64,000 bases of DNA, taken from assembly GCF_029223485.1 (NCBI RefSeq), contig NZ_JARHTP010000029.1:50585-114584 (forward strand), read 5' to 3'. Below, one piece after another: positions 16,524 to 23,926 of the stretch; positions within the stretch are counted from its first letter, which is position 1, and every line of letters starts with the position of its first letter. The notes below the pieces were generated by a model that saw only the letters and a list, made by a program, of their open reading frames with translations, searched no databases and was not told the DNA's origin. This DNA is from Streptomyces coacervatus (GTDB taxonomy: Bacteria > Actinomycetota > Actinomycetes > Streptomycetales > Streptomycetaceae). The position numbers and the translations under genes are program-made.

Positions 16524-17386
16524 AGATCGCCCTCGACCCGTACATGTTCCGTGCCCTGTCGATCGACGACATGGTGCGCACGGTCGCCGAACTCGGCTAC
16601 GAGTACATCGAGTTGTCGCCGCGTGACGACTTCATGCCGTTCTTCCTGCACCCGCGTGCGGACGACGGGCGCATCGCCGAGCTGAAGAACGCCCTGCGCA
16701 CACACGGCGTAAAGCTTTGTTCCGTGCTGCCGCTGTACAAGTGGTCGTCCCCGGACGAGACCGAGCGGCAGGCCGCGGTCCGCTACTGGAAGCGGATGAT
16801 CGAGATCACGGCCGACCTCGAATGTCCCCTGATGAACTCGGAGTTCAACGGGCGCCCCGAGCGCGCCGCCGAGAGCGAGGCCGCCTTCTGGCGCTCGCTG
16901 GAGGAGCTGCTGCCGCTGTTCGAGCGGGAGGGTATCGCCCTCAACCTGGAGGCCCACCCGGACGACTTCTGCGAGGAGAACATCCCGGCGGTCGACCTCG
17001 TCCGCGCGATCAACAAGCCGTGGGTGAACTACCTCTACTGCGCGCCGCACTCCTTCCACCTCTCGGGGGCGGACCCGACGGCCGACATCGCGGCGATGAT
17101 GCGGTACGCCGGGGACAAGCTGCAGCATGTGCACATCGCGGACTCCTTCAACCACAAGGGGTCCAGCGGTCTGCGCTACATCCTCAACCCGCCCGGCACC
17201 GCGGCCCGTATCCACCAGCACCTCGACATCGGCCAGGGCGAGGTCGACTGGGACGCGTTCTTCGGCACGCTGCGCGAACTGAACTTCGACGGCGTCGCCA
17301 CGGCCTGCGTCTTCGCCTGGGAGGAACGCGCCAAGGACTCCTCGGCCTTCATGCTCGACCGCATCACCAAGGAGCTCGCGGCGTGA
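16520..17386 (+). CDS. iolH: IolH-like sugar phosphate isomerase/epimerase
   Basis: A 288-residue AP-endonuclease-2-type TIM barrel of the IolH group. MKIALDPYMFRALSIDDMV opens it. Metal-ligand candidates are Glu in ALNLEAHPDDF near 148, then CAPHSFHLSGAD near 175-186 and the LQHVHIADSFNHK strand near 202-214. The biochemical step is not firmly established in the family; it may act on an inosose isomer or a late intermediate. GTG 16520 overlaps the iolG stop. It is the last gene of the operon, since a strong hairpin follows. Confidence 0.85.
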   Translation: MKIALDPYMFRALSIDDMVRTVAELGYEYIELSPRDDFMPFFLHPRADDGRIAELKNALRTHGVKLCSVLPLYKWSSPDETERQAAVRYWKRMIEITADLECPLMNSEFNGRPERAAESEAAFWRSLEELLPLFEREGIALNLEAHPDDFCEENIPAVDLVRAINKPWVNYLYCAPHSFHLSGADPTADIAAMMRYAGDKLQHVHIADSFNHKGSSGLRYILNPPGTAARIHQHLDIGQGEVDWDAFFGTLRELNFDGVATACVFAWEERAKDSSAFMLDRITKELAA

Positions 17387-17431
17387 CCGGCCGCCCCACC
17401 GGGCCGGCCTGACCCGCGCACGGGAAATCGG

Positions 17432-17482
17432 GGCCGGGCGTCCTCCGGCAGCGGCCGAGTGTCGGCCGGAGGACGCCCGGCC
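17432..17482 (+). terminator. Strong hairpin closing the iol operon
   Basis: An 18-bp perfect stem (17432-17449 with 17465-17482) has a 15-base loop and starts 46 bases after the iolH stop. The left arm begins GGCCGGGCGTCCTCCGG. There is no long T-run, which is usual for Streptomyces terminators. The rest of the gap to the protease gene (17483-17715) holds its promoter region and nothing else I recognise. Confidence 0.82.
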
Positions 17483-17715
17483 TCACGGTTTCCTTCCCGG
17501 GGCCCCTGGCCGGCCCGCTCTCCTCGGCCGAAAGGCTGACCGTTCGCCGGGATACGGCTCTTTCCCCTGTCCCATCACCGGCCATGTGGCCGAAGCCCCC
17601 GCTCCCGTCCCTCCGCGATGGTTGATCCCGGTCGGAGGCGACGCCTCGCTGGTCACAGCGGTGCGCCGCGCCGGCCGTCATCTTCTGTCACGGTCGACCC
17701 GCGAGGAGCCCCCCC

Positions 17716-18375
17716 ATGCGTCACAACCAACGAATCGCCATCGCCGCCGGTATCGGGCTCGCCGCCACGCTTGCCGTGCCCGTCGGCTCCGCCCATGCGA
17801 TCAGCGGCGGAAAGGCCGCATCGTCGGCGCCCTGGGCCGTGCAGGTCTACAACAACGGGCGTTTCGCCTGCACGGGCACGATGCTCACCGACCGGTGGGT
17901 GCTCACCGCCTATCACTGCTACGACGACGAGCCGGGCAGGATGTCGGTCCGGGTCGGCTCCGTCCGCATCGGGCACGGCACCAAGGTCGACGTGACGAAG
18001 ATCCGGCACATGGACTCGGACGGCGTCGACGACGTGGCGCTGTTCCGGCTGGCGAAGCCGGTCAAGGCGCCGCACATCAAGCTCGCGGACATCGACCCGC
18101 GCAAGGGTGCCGTCGTGAACATCTACGGTTACGGCTCGTTCGGCAAGCACCCCAAGAACCTGCGGAAGGCCACGGTCCGCGTGGCCGGCGTCAAGCACGA
18201 CGACATCATCGGCCGGGCCATCTGGACCAAGAAGCTCAGCGGTGACACCGAGCCCGGCGACTCCGGCGGTCCCGCCTTCTACAAGGGCAAGCAGGTCGGC
18301 GTGCTGTTCGGGCCCGACGAGTACAGCAGTGTCGCCGCGCACCGCGCCTGGATCAAGAAGGTCACCGGGGTCTGA
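17716..18375 (+). CDS. Secreted trypsin-like serine protease (S1A)
   Basis: A 219-residue exported protease. The signal peptide (residues 1-28) ends VGSAHA, followed by the ISGG zymogen/mature start motif. The chymotrypsin-fold triad is visible: His67 in LTAYHC, Asp106 in DDVALF and Ser183 in PGDSGGP. Cys52/Cys68 should form the usual disulfide around the catalytic His. The mature enzyme is short, as in other streptomycete trypsin-like proteins, and there is no obvious pro-domain as in the SGPA/SGPB group. The start ATG 17716 has GAGGAG upstream. It converges with, and overlaps by 14 bp, the IMPase-like gene. Confidence 0.9.
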   Translation: MRHNQRIAIAAGIGLAATLAVPVGSAHAISGGKAASSAPWAVQVYNNGRFACTGTMLTDRWVLTAYHCYDDEPGRMSVRVGSVRIGHGTKVDVTKIRHMDSDGVDDVALFRLAKPVKAPHIKLADIDPRKGAVVNIYGYGSFGKHPKNLRKATVRVAGVKHDDIIGRAIWTKKLSGDTEPGDSGGPAFYKGKQVGVLFGPDEYSSVAAHRAWIKKVTGV

Positions 18376-19210
18376 GCCCCTCCCCTTCCGCCTTCTGCGG
18401 TGGCTCCGGTTCCGGCCTCACCGTCGTACGCCACAGGTCCTGCGCCTCGGCTGCGACTCCCGGTGCGGTGAGCAGCAACGGCTCGTCGTACGCCGGGAGT
18501 TGAGGCATCGCCACTGCGCCCGCCTCCGTGGCGATGAGCAGTGCGGGCAGGCCGTCCACCGGGTGGAACGCGCCGATCGCCGCCGCGGCGGCCCGGCCCG
18601 CGGCGACCTGGGCCAGGGACAGGGCCGTCGAGCCCATCACCCGTACCGTGCAGTGGCGGTCCGCCAGCTCCGCCAGCAGGGCGTCCATGCCGGGCCAGTG
18701 GGCGTGCGCCGCCCATTCGGTCATGAACACGTGGCCCGTGAGCGTGTGGTGGCCCGCTGCCCGGATCGGAGCGCCGTTGAGGTGCGCTCCCCCACCGCGG
18801 GCCGCGGTGAACACCTCGCCACGCCACGGGTCGGCCACGACTCCCAGCAGCGGGCTGCCGTCCGGCTCCGCCAGTCCAAGAGAGAAGGAGCACCAGCCCA
18901 GTCCGTGCGCGTAGTTGGTGGTGCCGTCCACCGGGTCGACCACCCAGTGCGGCGCGCCCGCTGTCCCCTCCTGCGCACCGTATTCCTCACCGTCGATCCC
19001 CCAGTCCGGGAACTCCCGCCGCAGCACGGCCCGTACGTGTGCCTCGATCTTCTCGTCGGTGTCCGTGACGATGTCCGCGGGGCTCGCCTTCTCCCGGACC
19101 GGTCCGGTCGGGACCGCGCCCGTGCCGGTTGTGCCGCGGATCGTCTCGCACGCCCACCCGGCCAGTTCCACGGCCACCTGAAGGGCCCGCTCCAGCTCAT
19201 GCCCGGTCAC
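18362..19210 (-). CDS. Inositol monophosphatase-family phosphatase
   Basis: A 282-residue Mg-dependent sugar or inositol phosphatase of the IMPase/FBPase/HisN family. Metal-site motifs are DIVTDTDEKIE near 46-56, the Glu pair in IDGEEYG near 73, and WVVDPVDGTTNYAHG near 89-103. The third metal Asp falls in the C-terminal HPVDGLPALLIATEAGA, where the usual W before Asp is V. Substrates in this family range from inositol phosphates to histidinol phosphate. Its place just beyond the inositol operon is suggestive, but the strand and the protease gene separate them. Confidence 0.86.
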   Translation of the reverse strand: MTGHELERALQVAVELAGWACETIRGTTGTGAVPTGPVREKASPADIVTDTDEKIEAHVRAVLRREFPDWGIDGEEYGAQEGTAGAPHWVVDPVDGTTNYAHGLGWCSFSLGLAEPDGSPLLGVVADPWRGEVFTAARGGGAHLNGAPIRAAGHHTLTGHVFMTEWAAHAHWPGMDALLAELADRHCTVRVMGSTALSLAQVAAGRAAAAAIGAFHPVDGLPALLIATEAGAVAMPQLPAYDEPLLLTAPGVAAEAQDLWRTTVRPEPEPPQKAEGEGLRPR

Positions 19211-19254
19211 AGCTCACCTTCCCGATCACGTCGTTGCAGCTGCCTGGGGTGTGG

Positions 19255-19695
19255 TCAGGCGTCCTCGACCGTGGCGGTGACGGGCGTGCCGGTCTCGACG
19301 GTGCGGCTGACCGTGCAGAGCCGGTCGTGGGAGGTCTTGACGGCCCGGGGAAGAATCGCGCGGGCCCGGTCCGCGCCCTCGCCGTCCGGGAAGGCCACGG
19401 AGAAGGTCACCTGGAGATCGGTCATGCGGTTGCCGAGCTCGTCGTTGATCTTGTTGCCGGTCACCGCGACGGAGAACCTGGTCGGTTCCGCGTGGCGGCT
19501 GGTGGCGCTGTCGACGTCGACCGCTGTGCAGCCTCCGATGGCGGCGAGCATCAACTCGACCGGGGTGAATGCGGCCTTCGCGTCGGGTTCGGAACCGGTC
19601 CCGAAGCTGATCGTGCCGCCGCGGGCGTTCGTCGCGACGAAGTGTCCGGTGCTGGTTCGCTCGACGGTGACGGAGCGCAGGGAGTCTTCGGTCAT
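19255..19695 (-). CDS. OsmC/Ohr-family peroxide-detoxifying protein
   Basis: A 146-residue OsmC-fold protein expected to reduce organic hydroperoxides in the cytoplasm. The two redox cysteines are in AAIGGCTAVDVD (about residue 55) and HDRLCTVSRTVE (about 128), which matches family spacing. TPVELMLAAIGG is the usual approach to the first cysteine. The start is ATG 19695. It is 44 bp downstream of the IMPase gene on the same strand, possibly co-transcribed with it. Confidence 0.9.
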   Translation of the reverse strand: MTEDSLRSVTVERTSTGHFVATNARGGTISFGTGSEPDAKAAFTPVELMLAAIGGCTAVDVDSATSRHAEPTRFSVAVTGNKINDELGNRMTDLQVTFSVAFPDGEGADRARAILPRAVKTSHDRLCTVSRTVETGTPVTATVEDA

Positions 19696-19794
19696 GGCGA
19701 TGACACTAAGCGCTCCGCGGGCTGTGCCGCGATGTGCGGCTCCGCGGCGCCGAGGAACGACACCGGCCCTCCGCTTGCCACGGATCAACATCGG

Positions 19795-19839
19795 CAGGGC
19801 GGCCGGGAAGAGGGTCTGTCCTTCTTCCCGACCGCCCTG
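19795..19839 (-). terminator. Terminator hairpin of the small secreted protein gene
   Basis: CAGGGCGGCCGGGAAGA at 19795-19811 pairs with 19823-19839 with one G-T mismatch and an 11-base loop. It begins 30 bases beyond the stop of the minus-strand gene at 19869. Confidence 0.8.
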
Positions 19840-19868
19840 TGGGTGGTGGCGGCCGCTGCCGCCGGTGG

Positions 19869-20174
19869 TCAGTTGCAGAGGAGAACGATCAGGCCACCGT
19901 TGCAGTCGCCGCCGTCATCGTCGTGGCCGCCACCAATATGGCCACGCTGACTTCCTTCGTCAGCGTGGCCTTGGGCCGAGATCCGCTCGGCTGCGGTCGT
20001 CTTTGCGGTGAGCTGCACGGCGGGCGTCGCGGCAGCGGCGGAAGCGGCGGTCGCCGCCCCGGCCGCGCAGGCGATGCCCAGCACGGCACTCACCGCGAAT
20101 ATTCGCGGAAGTCGGAAAGCGATCTTGTTGGCGCGGCCGGGACGAGTGGGGTTGTTCCCCTGTGTTGTGTTCAT
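19869..20174 (-). CDS. Small secreted protein, unknown function
   Basis: A 101-residue protein with a long Sec signal: PGRANKIAFRLPRIF, then a hydrophobic core rich in Ala, ending near ATAASAAAAT (about residue 45-50). The predicted mature part is about 50 residues and finishes with CNGGLIVLLCN. These two cysteines at the extreme end could form a disulfide loop. GHIGGGHDDDGGD precedes it, an acidic/histidine-rich stretch that might bind metal. I recognise no family. The ATG at 20174 has AAGGTGGG just upstream, and a strong terminator follows. I regard the gene as real but uncharacterised. Confidence 0.68.
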   Translation of the reverse strand: MNTTQGNNPTRPGRANKIAFRLPRIFAVSAVLGIACAAGAATAASAAAATPAVQLTAKTTAAERISAQGHADEGSQRGHIGGGHDDDGGDCNGGLIVLLCN

Positions 20175-20332
20175 GCGCCCACCTTGCACACCCCTGCGCC
20201 CAATTTCGCTCCGAGCGCGGCCGATTGGGTGAGCGGCGCCGAATGGGGCACTTCGCGTTCGCGCGGCGCTCCCCCGGAACTCCTCCTGGAACTCTCAACT
20301 CGCCGTCCGCCTCCGGGGCTTGCCCGGCCCGC

Positions 20333-20833
20333 TCAGGCGGCCGGCGTGTCCAGGGGGCGCAGTTCGTCCGCGTACGAGACGGAGATCCGGCGCATCAGGC
20401 CGTCCTCGGAGATGTCGTACTGGCCCAGGCGCCACAGCGGCGGAGAGTAGGCGTGGATCGAGACGGCGTCGTCGGTGGCGCCGGTGAGCCGGTGGATGTG
20501 CTCGGGGCCGAAGCAGAAGGTCTCGCCGGCGTCGACGGTGACGCACAGATGGCTGCCGCCGATGCGCGGGGTGGACTCGTTGAGCGTGCCCTGTACGACG
20601 CCGACGGCGCCGGCGGAGAGGTCGTGGTCGTGCCAGCCGGTGTCGTTCTGCCGGGTCCAGCACAGCAGCCAGACGTCGACGTATTCGTCGCGGTACAGGG
20701 ATGCGTAGTGCCGCTCGTGGTCGGAAAAGGCCACATGTGCGCGCCAGAGGTCCGGGCGGGCGGCGAGATCTGACACGAGTGCCTGGAGTTCGCGCTTGTC
20801 GAGGGTCCGCTCGGGCAGGGACTCGTACGTCAT
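20333..20833 (-). CDS. Cysteine dioxygenase-family cupin
   Basis: A 166-residue cupin of the cysteine dioxygenase type I family, a non-haem iron enzyme. TGWHDHDLSAGAVGVVQG (about 65-82) gives the two iron-binding histidines of motif 1. FCFGPEHIHRL near 106-116 gives the third. Cysteine would be oxidised to cysteine sulfinate, although bacterial homologues also act on other thiols such as 3-mercaptopropionate. It lies 44 bp after the amidohydrolase gene on the same strand, so the two are probably co-transcribed under the divergent LacI-type regulator. Confidence 0.86.
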   Translation of the reverse strand: MTYESLPERTLDKRELQALVSDLAARPDLWRAHVAFSDHERHYASLYRDEYVDVWLLCWTRQNDTGWHDHDLSAGAVGVVQGTLNESTPRIGGSHLCVTVDAGETFCFGPEHIHRLTGATDDAVSIHAYSPPLWRLGQYDISEDGLMRRISVSYADELRPLDTPAA

Positions 20834-20877
20834 GGGTGGCTCCTTTCAGGGCTGCGTCGGGCACGGGGCACGGTGGT

Positions 20878-21768
20878 TCAGGTGCGGCCGTGCAGCAGTC
20901 GGGCGGGGTTGGCGGTGCGCAGGGCGTGGACGGCGGCGTCCGCGCCGAGGTCGGGGACGACGGGCGGTGCGTAGGGGCGGTCGCTGCCGCTGACGATCAC
21001 GTCGATGCCGACGGCCCGGACGAGTGCGTCTACGGCCCGGGTGCCGTAGGAGGAGGTCTCGTAGAACACGTCGAAGTCGATCTCGCCGCGCCCGCCGCCG
21101 CGGGCGGCGAGCCGTTCGCCGTGCAGGGGGGCGAGGCCCGCGAGGGCGGCGAAGCAGACCCGCAGACGGGGGTGGCGGGAGCGGCCGAAGGCGCGGAAGG
21201 CGAACCAGGACGCGTGCAGCTGCTGCACGTACGGGACCAGGGCCGGCCACCACGGCGGAGTGCCATCGGCGGGCGGGGCCGCGCCGGGGTGGACGAAGAG
21301 GGGCTTGTCGTGGCGGGTGAGGATGTCGAGGAGGGGTGCGCAGTGTGCCCAGCCCGCCGCGTCGAGGAGGGCTGTGGCGGGGAGTTGGAGGCCCACGCAG
21401 CCGCGGTGGAGTTCCCGTTCCACGGCCTCGGGGTCCGGTGCCGACAGGCAGGGTGAGGCCCAGACGCCGAAGGGGGCCGGGAGGGCGAGGGCGCCGTCGT
21501 GGAAGGCGGCCAGCAGGGGGGCGGCCTCGGCCGGCGGCAGGTACTCGATGCCGAGGGGGCTGGAGAGCGACACCAGGGCCAGGTCGAGGCCGTCGGTCGC
21601 GGCGAGGCGGGTGCGGGCCGCGATGTCGTGGTCGGCCGGGTCGACGTCGTAGGGCGGTTCGCCTCTCAGGTGCAGGGTGCGGCCGTCGAGGTATGGGGGT
21701 GTCGTGCGGGAGCGCAGCAGCTCGATGAGGGCGGGCGGCCAGATGTGCTGGTGGACGTCGGTGGGCAC
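20878..21768 (-). CDS. Amidohydrolase-2-type metal-dependent hydrolase
   Basis: A 296-residue TIM-barrel hydrolase or decarboxylase. The N-terminal DVHQHIWPPALI gives the HxH metal motif at residues 5-7. KPLFVHPGAAPP near 154 supplies a further metal His. VIVSGSDRPYAPPVVPDL near 253 supplies the conserved Asp at the end of the barrel, where the family reads GSD. Members include ACMS-decarboxylase-like and uronate-related enzymes; the substrate here is unknown. It is divergent from a LacI gene across nested palindromes and precedes the cysteine-dioxygenase-like gene. Confidence 0.78.
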   Translation of the reverse strand: MPTDVHQHIWPPALIELLRSRTTPPYLDGRTLHLRGEPPYDVDPADHDIAARTRLAATDGLDLALVSLSSPLGIEYLPPAEAAPLLAAFHDGALALPAPFGVWASPCLSAPDPEAVERELHRGCVGLQLPATALLDAAGWAHCAPLLDILTRHDKPLFVHPGAAPPADGTPPWWPALVPYVQQLHASWFAFRAFGRSRHPRLRVCFAALAGLAPLHGERLAARGGGRGEIDFDVFYETSSYGTRAVDALVRAVGIDVIVSGSDRPYAPPVVPDLGADAAVHALRTANPARLLHGRT

Positions 21769-21804
21769 GCGGCGGTCCTCGCGGAGGAGTGCGGAGAAGA
21801 CGGT

Positions 21805-21844
21805 GTTAAGCGATTCACTGATGCGGTTAACTTAACCGCTTAAC
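21805..21844. promoter_or_regulatory. Nested palindromes in the amidohydrolase/LacI divergent region
   Basis: GCGGTTAA (21823-21830), one base, TTAACCGC (21832-21839) make a perfect 17-bp palindrome. Around it GTTAAGCG (21805-21812) and CGCTTAAC (21837-21844) form a second, wider inverted repeat. The half-sites TTAA and CG suit a LacI-family operator. The site lies between the two starts, so one dimer or tetramer could control both genes. Confidence 0.75.
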
Positions 21845-21925
21845 AAGGAGTGATGTCAACGGTGTCCGTACTGCGGACGGGGCGGTGCGAGCGCAGGGCG
21901 CACGCGCCCCGGTAGGCTTCCCGGC

Positions 21926-22930
21926 ATGGCCAGGCCCAATAAGCGCACCACCCTCCGGGAGGTGGCCGAGGCCACGGGCCTCTCCACCGCAGCCGTCTCC
22001 TACGCCCTGCGCGGCAAACATGTCTCCAAGGAGACCGAGGAACGGGTGCGCAGGGCCGCGGCCGAGCTCGGTTACGAGGCCGATCCCATCGCCCGCGCCC
22101 TGGCCAGCGGCCGCACCAGCATGGTCGGGGTCCTCGCGGGCGACCTCCAGGACCTGTGGCAGCAGCAGCTGATGGCGGCCATCGGCCGGGAACTGCTGGC
22201 CGGCGACCGCTACGCCCTGATCCTGGACGCGGGCGGCGACCCCGACCGCGAGCTGGTCCTGGCCAAGCAGCTGCGCGATCAGCGGGTCGACGCGCTGCTG
22301 GTGTCTCCCGTGGACCCCTCGGCGGAGGGCTGGGCCGCGATCGCGGACGCGCTGCCGGTGGTGGCCGTCGGCGACTCGCTGAGCCGGGCCCGCACGGCCG
22401 GGCAGGTCATCTTCGACAACCGGGCCGGCATCGACGCCGTACTGGAGTATCTGCACTCGCTCGGCCACCGCCGGGTGACCGTCCTGACCCCGACCCACCC
22501 GAGCACACCGGACCGGCCGGCCGACGTGTATGTGGGCGAGGCGGCCCGGCGGCTCGGGCTGCGGGCCGAACTGGTGCCCTGTCCGCAGGAGTTGGGCGAG
22601 GCGACGGCGGTGGCGCGCCGCGTGCTGCAGGGCAGCCACTCACCGACGGCCGTGTTCTGCTTCTCGGACTCGCTGGCGTACGGGGTGTATGCAGCCGCGG
22701 CGGAGGACTCCCTGGAAGTGGGCCGGGACGTCTCCGTGGTCGGCTTCGACGACCATCCGGTGTCGCGGGTGCTCACGCCGCCGCTGACCACGGTGGACTG
22801 GGGGCTGAGCGAGATCGCGGCTCAGGCGGCACGGCTGACGGTGGCGGCGATCGAGGGGAAGCGGGTGCGCAGGAAGCGGGTGCTGTGTGCCCCGCGGATG
22901 CGGGAGCGGGGTTCGACCGTGCGGGTCTGA
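21926..22930 (+). CDS. LacI-family transcriptional regulator
   Basis: A 334-residue LacI/GalR regulator. The HTH spans about residues 8-30 (TTLREVAEATGLSTAAVSYA) and the hinge ADPIARALASGRTS about 52-65. The effector domain begins MVGVLAGDLQDLW. VVGFDDHPVSRVLTPPLTTV near 272-291 is the family C-terminal signature. It is divergent from the amidohydrolase/cysteine dioxygenase pair across a strong palindrome, so I infer that it controls that pair and itself. The effector is unknown. An SGNH hydrolase follows 33 bp downstream and may be co-transcribed. Confidence 0.9.
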   Translation: MARPNKRTTLREVAEATGLSTAAVSYALRGKHVSKETEERVRRAAAELGYEADPIARALASGRTSMVGVLAGDLQDLWQQQLMAAIGRELLAGDRYALILDAGGDPDRELVLAKQLRDQRVDALLVSPVDPSAEGWAAIADALPVVAVGDSLSRARTAGQVIFDNRAGIDAVLEYLHSLGHRRVTVLTPTHPSTPDRPADVYVGEAARRLGLRAELVPCPQELGEATAVARRVLQGSHSPTAVFCFSDSLAYGVYAAAAEDSLEVGRDVSVVGFDDHPVSRVLTPPLTTVDWGLSEIAAQAARLTVAAIEGKRVRRKRVLCAPRMRERGSTVRV

Positions 22931-22963
22931 ACTCCGGGTGAACCGCAGATAGACTCACGCGGC

Positions 22964-23752
22964 ATGACCGTTTCACATCCGTTTCTGCGCTACGTCGCGA
23001 TCGGCGACAGTCTGACGGAGGGCATCGGTGATCCGGGCCCGGCGGGCGGGCACCGCGGCTGGGCCGACCGGTTCGCCGAGATCCTGGCGGAGGCGCAGCC
23101 GGGTCTCACCTACGGCAACCTCGCGGTGCGCGGCAAGACCAGTGCGCAGATCAGGGCCGATCAGCTCGGTCCCGCGCTCGCGTTGCACCCGGACCTGGTG
23201 ACGGTGACGGCGGGCATGAACGATGTCGTACGGCCGCGCTACGACCCCGAGGCGGTCGCGGCGAACATCGAGGAGACGTTCGCCCGTCTGACCGCGTCGG
23301 GCGCCCGCGTCGCCACCATGACCTTCCCGGACCTGGGCAAGGTGTCACCGGTCGCACGCCGGGTACGGCCCCGGATCCTCGACCTCAACGTCCGTCTGCG
23401 GGTCCTCGCGGCACGGCACGGCGTTGCCGTCCTGGACGTCTTCCCGCACCCGTTCACGGCCGACCCGCGGCTGTGGAGCGACGACCGGTTGCACGCGAGT
23501 CCGCTCGGGCACGCCCGGATCGCCGCCGGCATGGCCCACACCTTCGGGCTGCCGGGCCACGACGACTGGGCCGAGCCGCTGCCTCCGCTGTCCCCCGTCC
23601 CGGTCCTGCGCGCCGTGGGGGCCGATGTGCGCTGGGCCGTGGACCACGTCGGGCCCTGGCTGTGGCGACGGCTGCGCGGCCATGCGCCGGGAGACGGATT
23701 TGCGGCGAAGAGACCGGAGCCGAGCCCCGTGACGCCGCGACAGGCGGCCTGA
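22964..23752 (+). CDS. SGNH/GDSL-type hydrolase
   Basis: A 262-residue esterase/lipase of the SGNH fold. The four blocks are visible. YVAIGDSLTEGIGDP near residue 10 contains the nucleophile Ser. The Gly block is YGNLAVRGK near 48. TAGMNDVVRP near 85 contains the Asn. LWSDDRLHASPLGHARIA near 166 contains the Asp and His. There is no signal peptide. The C-terminal 60 residues are a basic, Trp-containing extension beyond the fold. The substrate is unknown. Confidence 0.9.
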   Translation: MTVSHPFLRYVAIGDSLTEGIGDPGPAGGHRGWADRFAEILAEAQPGLTYGNLAVRGKTSAQIRADQLGPALALHPDLVTVTAGMNDVVRPRYDPEAVAANIEETFARLTASGARVATMTFPDLGKVSPVARRVRPRILDLNVRLRVLAARHGVAVLDVFPHPFTADPRLWSDDRLHASPLGHARIAAGMAHTFGLPGHDDWAEPLPPLSPVPVLRAVGADVRWAVDHVGPWLWRRLRGHAPGDGFAAKRPEPSPVTPRQAA

Positions 23753-23845
23753 ACTGCCCTTGTGCAGTGGGACGTTCGAGGCCCGCGACGCCGAGCTGAT
23801 CCACCGGACAGGCCTAGGGGCCCTGGCGAAGTCCGTTGCGGTACC

Positions 23846-23898
23846 GCGCCCCGTAAGGGGCGCGGGGAACTGCGCGACCAGCCCCCACCGGCCCGCAG
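23846..23898. repeat. Streptomyces-type dispersed intergenic repeat with hairpin
   Basis: GCGCCCC-gtaa-GGGGCGC (23846-23863) forms a 7-bp stem. The conserved string GCGGGGAACTGCGCGACCAG, then CCCCCACCGGCCCGCAG, follows. From memory, this string occurs many times between genes in Streptomyces genomes. Here it lies between the convergent SGNH and PP2C genes, where it can act as a bidirectional terminator. Confidence 0.75.
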
Positions 23899-23926
23899 GT
23901 GTATCACCGCGCTCCGAGCGGAGCGC

